NCBI GenBank assembly: GCA_004213235.1
Contig: SHAI01000077.1
Location: 1 to 10,155 of the forward strand
DNA length: 10,155 bases
Source of the DNA: Parvularculaceae bacterium
GTDB taxonomy: Bacteria > Pseudomonadota > Alphaproteobacteria > Caulobacterales > Parvularculaceae
Direction of reading: 5' to 3'
Shown: one piece after another, positions 1-6,642 of the stretch
How positions within the stretch are numbered: the first letter of the stretch is position 1
Layout: each line of letters begins with the position of its first letter
Notes under the pieces: model-generated
Told to the model about the DNA's origin: nothing
Databases searched by the model: none
What the model saw: only the letters and a program-made list of their open reading frames with translations
Program-made: the position numbers and the translations under genes

Positions 1-36
1 GAAAGCCGGAGGGGAGGGCTGCGCGATATTGCCGGT

Positions 37-819
37 CTACTTCGCCACCCAGCCACCATCGATCTGGTGTGACGCACCTGTGATCTGCGCCGCCGCGTGG
101 GAGCACAGGAAAACGGCGAGGGCTCCGATTTGTTCAACGGTGACGAACTGCTTGGTGGGTTGTGCTTCCAGAATGACTTTCTGCACAACTTCATCCTCGC
201 GCATGCCCCGCGCTGCGGCGGTGTCCGGAATCTGCTTCTCAACGAGCGGTGTCCTGACATAGCCCGGGCAGATAGCATTGCACGTCACGCCATGTTCCGC
301 GCCTTCTAATGCAATAGTTTTCGTTAATCCGATAATCCCGTGCTTTGCAGCGACGTATGCGGATTTATAAGGCGACGCGACAAGGCCATGGGCCGAAGCG
401 ATATTTATAATTCGACCATGGCCGCGCAATTTCATATCCGCGAATACGGCCTTTATCGTGTGGAACGCTGATGACAGGTTAATCGCGATTATGGCGTCCC
501 ATTTGTCTTCCGGGAATTCTTCCACCGGAGAGACGAACTGGATGCCGGCATTATTGACCAGAACGTCGACCGATCCCAGTTTTGAAACCGTATCACCAAT
601 CAGCCCACGGATTTGATCCGGCTTGGTCATATCTGCATCATTATAACAAACAGTCACGTTGTAACGTTCTGAAAGGCGGGTGCGAAGTGCTTCGATCTCA
701 TCGGCATCACCAAAGCCGTTGAGCATGACATTCATGCCATCGGCGCATAAGGCTTCAGCAACGCCAAGGCCAATCCCGCTGGTCGACCCTGTGACAAGTG
801 CGTTTTTCTGTGCTGACAT
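37..819 (-). CDS. bdhA: D-3-hydroxybutyrate dehydrogenase (classical SDR)
   Basis: This 260-residue cytosolic enzyme should interconvert (R)-3-hydroxybutyrate and acetoacetate with NAD+, the step that feeds ketone bodies and PHB breakdown products into acetyl-CoA. It is a full-length classical short-chain dehydrogenase. The cofactor motif TGSTSGIG is at 10-17, NNAG at 89-92, and the catalytic set is N114, S142, Y155 and K159. The substrate-carboxylate residues I recall from Pseudomonas 3-hydroxybutyrate dehydrogenases (Gln94, His144, Lys152, Gln196) all occur here at the same numbers, which separates it from generic 3-oxoacyl reductases. The C-terminus GGWVAK is typical of the family. The ATG at 819 is chosen because MSAQKNALVTG fits the family N-terminus and GGGAG sits 9 bases upstream; the frame stays open to 930 but that part looks non-coding. 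It is transcribed divergently from the TPR gene across 77 bases. I see no terminator in the 36 bases left at the window edge. Confidence 0.93.
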   Translation of the reverse strand: MSAQKNALVTGSTSGIGLGVAEALCADGMNVMLNGFGDADEIEALRTRLSERYNVTVCYNDADMTKPDQIRGLIGDTVSKLGSVDVLVNNAGIQFVSPVEEFPEDKWDAIIAINLSSAFHTIKAVFADMKLRGHGRIINIASAHGLVASPYKSAYVAAKHGIIGLTKTIALEGAEHGVTCNAICPGYVRTPLVEKQIPDTAAARGMREDEVVQKVILEAQPTKQFVTVEQIGALAVFLCSHAAAQITGASHQIDGGWVAK

Positions 820-896
820 GGCTCTATGCTCCCATCGGTTGCGGCAAATCCGGTGGCAACATAAGCAGCTGGTTCTTTTTTCGAAAGGGTAGGATG

Positions 897-1481
897 ATGA
901 GATTGCGGGATTTGATTTCGGTGGGTGCAAAGCACCGAGCGGCGTTATTCATCACGCTTATGGCCTTCCTTTTTCCCATGACGGCTAGCGCACAGACGGC
1001 TGTGACAACTCTCGGCGCGGATGATGCGCGCAATTGCTATCATGATGCCTTAAACGCGACCGTCACCGACAGCGATTCTTGTGATACCGCGCTGAGATTG
1101 TCGAATCTCACGAAAAAAGATGAACGCGCGACATTTGTGAACCGGGGCATCATTCTTAACCGTGCGGGCAAATATGATGAGGCCATCAAGGACTTTGATC
1201 GTGCGCTCGCGGGGAAGGGCGATCTTGCCGAGGCCTTGTTAAACCGCGGGAACAGCTATTTTTTGAAGGGGCAACTGGATCAGGCGCTCGATGATTATGA
1301 AGCGTCCATTGAGGCTGGTTTACAAAAAGTCCATTTTGCCTGGTACAATATCGGCCTTGTGCGCCGCGCCAGAAAAGACTGGCAAGGCGCAATAGTGGCT
1401 TTTGAAAAAGCCCTTGAGGCGAACCCGGGCTACACCCCCGCGCAGGAAAAACTGGCTGATACCCGGGAGAGGCAGGATTAA
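897..1481 (+). CDS. Exported TPR-repeat protein
   Basis: This is a 194-residue protein of unknown specific role. Residues 1-32 look like a Sec signal peptide: basic start MRLRDL, a hydrophobic core around 16-28, and a likely cut after ASA before Q33, so the mature protein should be periplasmic or membrane-associated. The rest is about three tetratricopeptide repeats (roughly 78-109, 112-143 and 146-179), with typical pieces such as GKYDEAIKDFDRAL, GQLDQALDDYEASIE and WQGAIVAFEKALEANPGY. TPR arrays bind protein partners; no enzyme motif is visible. C47 and C62, before the repeats, could form a disulfide in an oxidising compartment (inference). ATG 897 is preferred over ATG 894 because GGG at 887-889 is better spaced; a longer frame from 798 lacks sense. 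The stop codon touches the stop codon of the convergent hydrolase gene with no base between. Confidence 0.82.
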   Translation: MRLRDLISVGAKHRAALFITLMAFLFPMTASAQTAVTTLGADDARNCYHDALNATVTDSDSCDTALRLSNLTKKDERATFVNRGIILNRAGKYDEAIKDFDRALAGKGDLAEALLNRGNSYFLKGQLDQALDDYEASIEAGLQKVHFAWYNIGLVRRARKDWQGAIVAFEKALEANPGYTPAQEKLADTRERQD

Positions 1482-2204
1482 TCAGTCAGCGAAACATTCC
1501 AAAAGGAAGTCGGTGAACGCTTTCCATGAACGTTGTGCGGCAGCGGCGTTGTAAACAGTGCCAAAACCAGGATCGTTCGCGTTCGGATTGGTGAATGCAT
1601 GCATGACACCGCCATAGGCGTGGATCTGCCAGTCAGCTCCGGCGTTCGTCAGTTCACTTGCCAGCGCCACCATATCCTCCGGCGTCGCCATGGGGTCATC
1701 ATACCCATGGAACGCGACGACTTTCGCGGTTATCTTATTGCCTGCTGTATTGGTCGGCGCGCCGAACAATCCGTGAAAGGACGCAACACCTTTTACATCA
1801 GCCCCTGAGCGCGCCATGTCGAGGACACACAAGCCGCCAAAGCAAAGACCCATCGCCGCAACCCTGGTTGCATCGACTTCGGCCAAGTCTTTCACCACAT
1901 CGACGACATGGTGGAGGCGCGCTTGCAGCTTCTCACGGTCCTCCATAAAGGGCGTCATCAATGCCTGGTTTTCTTCTGCGCTGCTGCCGGTAACGCCTTT
2001 GCCATAGAGGTCGAGTGCAAAGGCGGCGTATCCCAGCTCAGCCAGGCGGATAGCCATATCGTTTTCATAGTCTGTACGACCTGCCCAGGCGTGACCAATC
2101 AAAACAGCCGGGCGCGGGCCGGTGATCGACGTGTCGACAGCAAGCATGCCTTCAAGAAGCGTTCCGTCGTGCTCATATTCTACGAAGCGTGTCTCAGTGC
2201 CCAT
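1482..2204 (-). CDS. Dienelactone hydrolase family protein
   Basis: This is a 240-residue cytosolic alpha/beta hydrolase of the dienelactone hydrolase family. Founding members open dienelactone to maleylacetate in chlorocatechol breakdown, but most chromosomal homologues have no proven substrate. The nucleophile motif GLCFGG is at 119-124 with C121. The other likely triad members are D170 in HGYDDP and H202 in GGVMHAF. IGHAWAG at 36-42 fits the oxyanion-hole loop. Length is normal for the family. The start at 2204 is chosen because GGAGG lies 5 bases before it; an in-frame ATG at 2222 would add six residues but has no Shine-Dalgarno sequence. It follows pyruvate kinase on the same strand after 36 bases and may be co-transcribed with it. 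No aromatic-degradation genes surround it, so a chloroaromatic role is not supported; general ester or lactone hydrolysis is the safer reading. Confidence 0.88.
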   Translation of the reverse strand: MGTETRFVEYEHDGTLLEGMLAVDTSITGPRPAVLIGHAWAGRTDYENDMAIRLAELGYAAFALDLYGKGVTGSSAEENQALMTPFMEDREKLQARLHHVVDVVKDLAEVDATRVAAMGLCFGGLCVLDMARSGADVKGVASFHGLFGAPTNTAGNKITAKVVAFHGYDDPMATPEDMVALASELTNAGADWQIHAYGGVMHAFTNPNANDPGFGTVYNAAAAQRSWKAFTDFLLECFAD

Positions 2205-2240
2205 AATGTCCTCCGCGTCCATTGAAATTAATTGATGGTT

Positions 2241-3662
2241 CTACTCCTCAAAGCCACCAATTCGGCCGATTTTGAGCGTGTTGGTCTTGCCTGGTCGGCC
2301 GAACGGATAACCCGCCAGGATAATGATCCTCTCGCCTTTCTCGCCGCCGAATTTCTCCGCAAGCGCATCAGCTTTTGAAATCATTTCGTGGAAATGAGAA
2401 ATATCATCTGTGACAACCGGGGTCACGCCCCACTGCAAGGCCAGTTCGCGGGCAACGTCCATCTCCGGTGTTGCTGCCAAGATTCCGCAGCGCGGCCGGT
2501 CGCGGGAGAGACGCCGCGCGGTAGAGCCAGTTTTGGTATAGGCGATGGCAAACCGGCAATCCAAGACTTCTGCGATCCGCCGAGCGGAAAGGGTAATTGC
2601 ATCAGCAGTTGCCAGGCCATCGGTGTCGACCGTGGGAATGATAAAGGCCTGGCACCCGTCTTCCGCCTCGGTGGCCTTGATAATGCGGTCCATGATTGCC
2701 ACTGCGGTTGGCGGATGGCGTCCGACGGCGGTTTCAGCGGAGAGCATGACAGCGTCTGCACCTTGATAAACAGCGGTTGAGACATCAGACGCTTCGGCCC
2801 GGGTCGGCGCAATCGATTCAACCATGGACTCCAGCATGTGGGTCGCAACGATGACCGGCTTTCCAGCCTTGCGGCAGGTGGCGACGATACGGCGCTGAAT
2901 GCCGGGGACTTGTTCTGGGGGGAGTTCCACCCCGAGGTCACCACGCGCGACCATCAGCGCATCTGACAGTTCAACGATCCGATCGAGATGATCAACCGCG
3001 GATGGCTTTTCGATCTTTGAAATGATTTTCGCCCGACCGGCGATGAGCTCTCGAGCTTCCTCAAGGTCCTCAGGTCGCTGAACAAATGACAATGCAATAT
3101 AATCGACACCGATTGAAAGCGCGTAGGCAAGGTCTTCTCGGTCTTTCTGCGTTAATGCAGAGATCGGTAACTGCCGCCCCGGGAGGTTGATACCTTTTCG
3201 ATTGGTCAAGCGCCCTGGTGTGTCGGCAATTGCCAGGACAGTGTCGCCATCTCGATCTTTAACGGTGATCTGGAGTTTCCCATCGTCGAGTTTCAAAATG
3301 TCGCCTGGTTGGAGAACATCCATCACCTCTGGGTGGGGAACGGGGATTTCGTCTGGCGCGGTTGCCTCTTTTGCGAGGCGGAGCCGATAAGTTTCCCCAT
3401 ATTTTAAATCGATCCCATCGCCGTCCAAAACGCCGGTCCGGATCTTCGGGCCCTGCAAATCGGCAAAGACCGCAATGGGACGGTCTACGGATTTTTCGAC
3501 CAGGCGTATGCTGTCCATGACCATGGACATTCGCTCATGATCGCCATGGCTGAAATTCAGCCTGAAGACGTCAACGCCAGCTTCGTGAAGAAAGCGAAGC
3601 ATTGAAGGCGCCGAACTTGCTGGGCCAATTGTCGCAACGATTTTACACTGCCGTTCGCGCAC
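2241..3662 (-). CDS. pyk: Pyruvate kinase
   Basis: This 473-residue protein should catalyse phosphoenolpyruvate + ADP to pyruvate + ATP, the last step of glycolysis and the Entner-Doudoroff route, in the cytosol as a homotetramer. The first barrel part carries CKIVATIGPASS (6-17) and RLNFSHG (34-40). The B domain follows DLQGPKIRTG (68-77) to about residue 168. The active-site signature IISKIEK (214-220) gives catalytic K216 and metal ligand E218. ARGDLGVE (239-246) gives metal ligand D242, and ATHMLESM (273-280) holds T274. The allosteric C-terminal domain runs from about 345 and is complete. The start is GTG at 3662 with GGAG 9 bases upstream; no ATG fits the conserved N-terminus. The K73 position (Glu in K+-dependent enzymes) suggests a K+-independent type. 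It lies 73 bases after the nitronate monooxygenase-like gene, and that gap holds a spaced inverted repeat. Confidence 0.97.
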   Translation of the reverse strand: MRERQCKIVATIGPASSAPSMLRFLHEAGVDVFRLNFSHGDHERMSMVMDSIRLVEKSVDRPIAVFADLQGPKIRTGVLDGDGIDLKYGETYRLRLAKEATAPDEIPVPHPEVMDVLQPGDILKLDDGKLQITVKDRDGDTVLAIADTPGRLTNRKGINLPGRQLPISALTQKDREDLAYALSIGVDYIALSFVQRPEDLEEARELIAGRAKIISKIEKPSAVDHLDRIVELSDALMVARGDLGVELPPEQVPGIQRRIVATCRKAGKPVIVATHMLESMVESIAPTRAEASDVSTAVYQGADAVMLSAETAVGRHPPTAVAIMDRIIKATEAEDGCQAFIIPTVDTDGLATADAITLSARRIAEVLDCRFAIAYTKTGSTARRLSRDRPRCGILAATPEMDVARELALQWGVTPVVTDDISHFHEMISKADALAEKFGGEKGERIIILAGYPFGRPGKTNTLKIGRIGGFEE

Positions 3663-3693
3663 GGTGCTGATCTCCTGCCTGAAATACCGCGAA

Positions 3694-3731
3694 GATAATC
3701 AGTTCGTGCGCAAAGCGATAGTGTGATTATC
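3694..3731. repeat. Perfect 8-bp inverted repeat upstream of pyk
   Basis: GATAATCA at 3694-3701 and its exact reverse complement TGATTATC at 3724-3731 are separated by 22 bases, with arm centres 30 bp apart, about three helical turns. They sit in the short gap between the end of the nitronate monooxygenase-like gene and the GTG of pyruvate kinase. The arms are AT-rich and no T-run follows, so an intrinsic terminator is unlikely. A two-site operator or an mRNA hairpin in the pyk leader is possible; neither is proven. Confidence 0.45.
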
Positions 3732-3735
3732 GACG

Positions 3736-4698
3736 TTAAACGCCAATTCTTTTCTTGGCGGCTTCGTATTGTGCAACAAGCGTATCGACGAAGGCCTGCG
3801 TTGATCCGCGCGACTTGATCGCGCCGATTCCTTGGCCGCATCCCCAAATGTCTTTCCATGCCTTGGCGTCCGTATTACCGCCAGAGCCGAAATTCATTTG
3901 TGATGGGTCGCTTTCCGGCAGGTTGTCCGGATCGAGGCCCGCTGCTTCAATGGATGGGCGCAGATAATTGCCATGAACGCCGGTAAAGAGATTGGTATAA
4001 ACAATGTCGCTAGCACCATTCTCGACAATTGCGTTTTTATATCCCTCTTCGGCATTTGCTTCATCGGTCGCGATGAATGCTGATCCAATATAGCCGAAAT
4101 CCGCGCCCATTGCTTGGGCGGCCAGGACAGCGTCGCCCGTGGAAATTGACCCGGATAGTGCAATAGCACCGTCGAACCACTCCCGAATTTCATGGATCAG
4201 GGCAAATGGCGAAATTACGCCAGCGTGCCCGCCAGCACCTGTCGCGACGGGAATGAGGCCGTCTGCCCCTTTGGCAACGGCTTTCTTCGCAAATGTATTA
4301 TTGATGACGTCGTGGAGTGCAACGCCGCCATAGGAGTGTACCGCCTCATAAATCTCTTCGCGGGCTCCAAGCGAACAGATGGTGATCGGCACTTCATGTT
4401 TCACGCAGGTTTCCATGTCCTGCATCAGGCGATCATTGGACCGGTGTACAATCTGATTGACGGCGTAGGGCGCGGCAGGATTATCCGGATTTGCCTGGTT
4501 ATGCCGATCAAGCTCTTCTTTGATCTCCGTCAACCACGCATCCAGCATCTCTTGGGGACGTGCGTTCAGCGCTGGAAATGACCCGACGACACCAGCTTTA
4601 CACTGAGCAATCACAAGCTTCGGGTTTGAAACGATGAATAGCGGTGCGCCGATTACGGGGATGCGCAATTGTTTCTTGATTGCTGCAAATGACGTCAT
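3736..4698 (-). CDS. Nitronate monooxygenase-like FMN oxidoreductase
   Basis: This is a 320-residue TIM-barrel flavoprotein of the nitronate monooxygenase / 2-nitropropane dioxygenase family, which includes FMN enzymes that oxidise alkyl nitronates and also NAD(P)H:quinone reductases. The N-terminus IPVIGAPLF (13-21) is the first barrel strand. GAGGHAG at 155-161 carries H158, equivalent to the catalytic base of family members. SGSISTG (182-188) and GYIGSAFIAT (202-211) form the FMN phosphate site. The usual QAPM-like start motif reads GAPLF here, so this clade differs from the best-studied enzymes and its physiological substrate is unknown. The start at 4698 is chosen because GAGGAG lies 7 bases upstream; an in-frame TTG at 4713 falls inside that ribosome-binding region. 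It lies between cobS (148 bases upstream) and pyk (73 bases downstream), all on one strand. No nitroalkane or quinone pathway gene is adjacent. Confidence 0.87.
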   Translation of the reverse strand: MTSFAAIKKQLRIPVIGAPLFIVSNPKLVIAQCKAGVVGSFPALNARPQEMLDAWLTEIKEELDRHNQANPDNPAAPYAVNQIVHRSNDRLMQDMETCVKHEVPITICSLGAREEIYEAVHSYGGVALHDVINNTFAKKAVAKGADGLIPVATGAGGHAGVISPFALIHEIREWFDGAIALSGSISTGDAVLAAQAMGADFGYIGSAFIATDEANAEEGYKNAIVENGASDIVYTNLFTGVHGNYLRPSIEAAGLDPDNLPESDPSQMNFGSGGNTDAKAWKDIWGCGQGIGAIKSRGSTQAFVDTLVAQYEAAKKRIGV

Positions 4699-4735
4699 GA
4701 TATCACTCCTCAAAAATCGGCCTCAGGTTAATTTG

Positions 4736-4746
4736 GAACCTGGTTC
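4736..4746. repeat. Small palindrome GAACC-T-GGTTC
   Basis: Five-base arms surround one central base in the 148-base gap between cobS and the nitronate monooxygenase-like gene. On the minus strand it lies inside a 17-base spacer between a weak -35-like TTGCGA and a weak -10-like TAACCT. That is a place where an operator would act, but the arms are short and the promoter match is poor. Nothing else recognisable was seen in this gap; in particular there is no remnant of cobT. Confidence 0.2.
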
Positions 4747-4846
4747 TTCGCAATCGCGGGATGCAGTTGAAGGCCGAAAGACAGAAATCTTCCCAGGGCA
4801 CGCCAACGACGGACGGTAGGAGGTGGCGAACTGATGGTAGGGATGC

Positions 4847-5833
4847 TTAGGCAACATCAACCCGGTAAGAGGCTTCGGGTAGGTCTTCGCCGAATGCGCG
4901 CTGATAGAACTCGGCGACAACCGGACGTTCCAGTTCGTCGCATTTGTTTAAGAAGGTCACACGGAACGCAAACCCGATATCGTTGAAAATATGCGCGTTT
5001 TGAGCCCAGGTAATGACCGTGCGCGGGCTCATCACGGTTGAGATATCGCCGTTTATAAATGCATTTCGGGTCATATCCGCAATGCGGACCATGGCGTTGA
5101 CGGTGTCTTTGCCTTCGGCGGAGGCATAGTCCGGGCACTTGGCCTGAACGATCGCTGTTTCGGTTTCATGTGGCAGATAGTTCAGTGTCGTGACGACGGA
5201 CCAGCGGTCCATTTGTCCCTGGTTGATTTGCTGCGTGCCGTGGTAAAGGCCAGTCGTGTCACCAAGGCCAATGGTGTTCGTCGTCGCAAACAGTCTGAAA
5301 TGCGGGTTCGGGTTGAGGACCTTGTTCTGATCGAGAAGGGTCAAACGACCTTCCGCCTCAAGAACGCGCTGGATCACGAACATAACATCGGGGCGTCCGG
5401 CATCATATTCGTCGAACACCAGGGCAACGGGGCGCTGAAAGGCCCATGGCAGGATACCCTCTTTAAAAGCTGTCGTCGGGGCACCATCCTTGACCTCGAT
5501 GGCATCCTTGCCGATGAGGTCAATTCTGCTGACGTGGCTGTCAAGGTTCACCCGAATGCAAGGCCAGTTCAGGCGCGCGGCCACTTGTTCGATATGGGTT
5601 GATTTTCCCGTCCCATGATACCCCTGCACCATGACCCGACGGTTGTGCGCAAAGCCGGCGAGGATTGCGCGCGTAGTTTGCGGGTCAAATTGGTAGGTAT
5701 CGTCCCGCGATGGCACGTAATCGTTTGCCTGTGAGAAAACCGGTACATCCATGTCGAAGTCGACATTAAAGAGCGTGCGTGCATTCGCGGTTTCGCTCGG
5801 GGCGTCTAGAAACTTGTCGTCTATTGAAGTCAT
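4847..5833 (-). CDS. cobS: Cobaltochelatase AAA+ subunit CobS
   Basis: This is the 328-residue MoxR-like AAA+ ATPase subunit of the aerobic CobN-CobS-CobT cobaltochelatase, which inserts Co2+ into hydrogenobyrinic acid a,c-diamide in B12 synthesis. CobS couples ATP hydrolysis to the reaction while CobN binds the substrates. The N-terminal segment FDMDVPVFSQANDYVP (26-41) is characteristic of CobS. Walker A is GYHGTGKS (71-78), Walker B ALVFDEYD (137-144), sensor 1 FATTN (182-186), and MDRW (208-211) holds the arginine-finger candidate R210. Length matches known CobS (about 330). The ATG at 5833 gives the family N-terminus; an open extension to 5941 passes through leader repeats and looks non-coding. 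The Shine-Dalgarno sequence is weak (AGG in CAGGCCATTCG). The J-domain gene lies upstream. The expected cobT is not downstream: the next gene is the nitronate monooxygenase homologue. Confidence 0.95.
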   Translation of the reverse strand: MTSIDDKFLDAPSETANARTLFNVDFDMDVPVFSQANDYVPSRDDTYQFDPQTTRAILAGFAHNRRVMVQGYHGTGKSTHIEQVAARLNWPCIRVNLDSHVSRIDLIGKDAIEVKDGAPTTAFKEGILPWAFQRPVALVFDEYDAGRPDVMFVIQRVLEAEGRLTLLDQNKVLNPNPHFRLFATTNTIGLGDTTGLYHGTQQINQGQMDRWSVVTTLNYLPHETETAIVQAKCPDYASAEGKDTVNAMVRIADMTRNAFINGDISTVMSPRTVITWAQNAHIFNDIGFAFRVTFLNKCDELERPVVAEFYQRAFGEDLPEASYRVDVA

Positions 5834-5853
5834 CGAATGGCCTGTTCGGCTAA

Positions 5854-5869
5854 GCAAAAAAATTTTTGC
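5854..5869. repeat. A/T palindrome in the cobS leader
   Basis: GCAAAAA at 5854-5860 pairs with TTTTTGC at 5863-5869 around a central AA, lying 20 bases before the cobS ATG. It could be an operator, a bent-DNA element or a short mRNA hairpin. The run structure resembles part of a bidirectional terminator, but there is no GC-rich stem. Confidence 0.4.
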
Positions 5870-5901
5870 GACAATGCTGAAAACCTGCGCCTGGTGCAAG
5901 A

Positions 5902-5918
5902 GGCAGACACACTCTGCC
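5902..5918. repeat. GC-rich hairpin in the cobS leader
   Basis: GGCAGA (5902-5907) and TCTGCC (5913-5918) are perfect 6-base arms around a 5-base loop in the region between the J-domain gene and cobS. No T-run follows on the minus strand, so it is not a standard intrinsic terminator there. No B12-box-like sequence was seen, and the leader is short for a cobalamin riboswitch. Confidence 0.45.
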
Positions 5919-5950
5919 GAGCGCGCAAGGGGTGAGGGCAAAGTGAGGAC

Positions 5951-5967
5951 ACGGCTTTTTTTGCCGT
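5951..5967. repeat. Hairpin ACGGC-T7-GCCGT after the J-domain gene
   Basis: Five-base arms (5951-5955 and 5963-5967) enclose seven T on the plus strand, or seven A on the minus strand where the J-domain gene ends at 5998. A TTTCTTT stretch follows only on the plus strand, so a terminator would work in the direction that has no gene. On the minus strand it is a small A-loop hairpin about 30 bases past the J-domain stop and might protect a 3' end. Confidence 0.35.
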
Positions 5968-5997
5968 TTCTTTACATCACTCAAAACGCGTTTGACT

Positions 5998-6636
5998 TCA
6001 GCAAAGCCCTGCTTTTTTGAGGATATGGTGGGCTTTCACGACGTCTTGAAGTTGAGTTTCAGCGCTGCGGTCGCCGCCATTCGCATCTGGGTGATATCGC
6101 CGCACCAGTTCAGCGTAGCGCTTTTTGATTTCGCTCGATGAGGCAGTGACCTTCAGGTCCAGCGTTTCAAATGCCTTTACCTGTAGTCGCGGTAACTTCC
6201 GGCCATCGCGATAATGGCCCTGCGGTGCGGTGGCAGGGCGCGGCGCATCCTTGAACAAACCATAGGTATCGTCCAGATCGCCGGGACCTTTCGCATTCGA
6301 TGCCGCGCGCGCGCGTTCGTTTTTTCCCATTGTCCATGTCGGGCGATCGCCATGCTGGGAAGCCAGGCGCGCCTTTTCCGCCTCCGCGGAGCTCATGCCG
6401 TCGAAATAGTTCCAGCTTTTATTGTGCTCAGCTGCATGCACGCTGCAAAGCCAGATGCGATCTTGAGGGTCCCGCGGGCTTTTCGCGGCAGAAATCACCG
6501 CTTTTTCATTACACCCTTCGATCTCGCATTTCCGGGTTTCCGCCTTCGCCCATGACGGCGTCTTTGCGCGCCCCCGTTTTGGTGGTTTCACGCGGATGTC
6601 AAAGCCGAGGCGCGGTTTGTAATCGGAATCTTCCAT
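5998..6636 (-). CDS. J-domain (DnaJ-like) protein with N-terminal Cys/His cluster
   Basis: This is a 212-residue cytosolic protein. A J-domain occupies about 155-211 at the extreme C-terminus: FETLDLKVTASSSEIKKRY, then YHPDANGGD with the HPD tripeptide at 182-184, which in DnaJ proteins stimulates DnaK (Hsp70) ATPase. The domain is thus at the opposite end from classical DnaJ, and there is no G/F region. Near the N-terminus C37 and C42 (CEIEGC) plus C64 and H67 (CSVH) are spaced like a small zinc site; this is inference from pattern. The middle (about 70-150) is polar and likely flexible. Similar proteins next to cobS are common in Alphaproteobacteria to my knowledge, so it may be a specialised co-chaperone, client unknown. 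Start ATG 6636 has no clear Shine-Dalgarno sequence and lies just after a -10-like element. It is divergent from bolA. Confidence 0.88.
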   Translation of the reverse strand: MEDSDYKPRLGFDIRVKPPKRGRAKTPSWAKAETRKCEIEGCNEKAVISAAKSPRDPQDRIWLCSVHAAEHNKSWNYFDGMSSAEAEKARLASQHGDRPTWTMGKNERARAASNAKGPGDLDDTYGLFKDAPRPATAPQGHYRDGRKLPRLQVKAFETLDLKVTASSSEIKKRYAELVRRYHPDANGGDRSAETQLQDVVKAHHILKKAGLC

Positions 6637-6642
6637 GCCGTT

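Noticed and set aside
1..36. Possible terminator or next gene downstream of bdhA
   Set aside because: Only 36 bases are visible and they contain no clear stem or start signal.
838..860. GTTGC-N13-GCAAC inverted repeat between bdhA and the TPR gene
   Set aside because: Five-base arms with a 13-base spacer are expected by chance and no promoter fits around them.
820..930. N-terminal extension of the 3-hydroxybutyrate dehydrogenase to 930
   Set aside because: The extension would run over the start and ribosome-binding site of the divergent TPR gene, and the family starts at the ATG at 819.
2423..2944. Open frame of 173 codons on the minus strand inside pyruvate kinase
   Set aside because: It is a shifted frame of pyk with low-complexity Ser/Arg/Pro content and no motif.
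5834..5941. 36-codon N-terminal extension of CobS starting at a TTG
   Set aside because: It crosses the leader palindromes, is not like CobS N-termini, and the ATG at 5833 gives the normal length.
5951..5973. Intrinsic terminator on the plus strand (ACGGC-T7-GCCGT followed by TTTCTTT)
   Set aside because: No plus-strand gene lies upstream to be terminated, and the stem is only five base pairs.
5834..5997. Cobalamin riboswitch in front of cobS
   Set aside because: No B12-box-like sequence was found and the 164-base leader is short for this class; a covariance-model search could overturn this.
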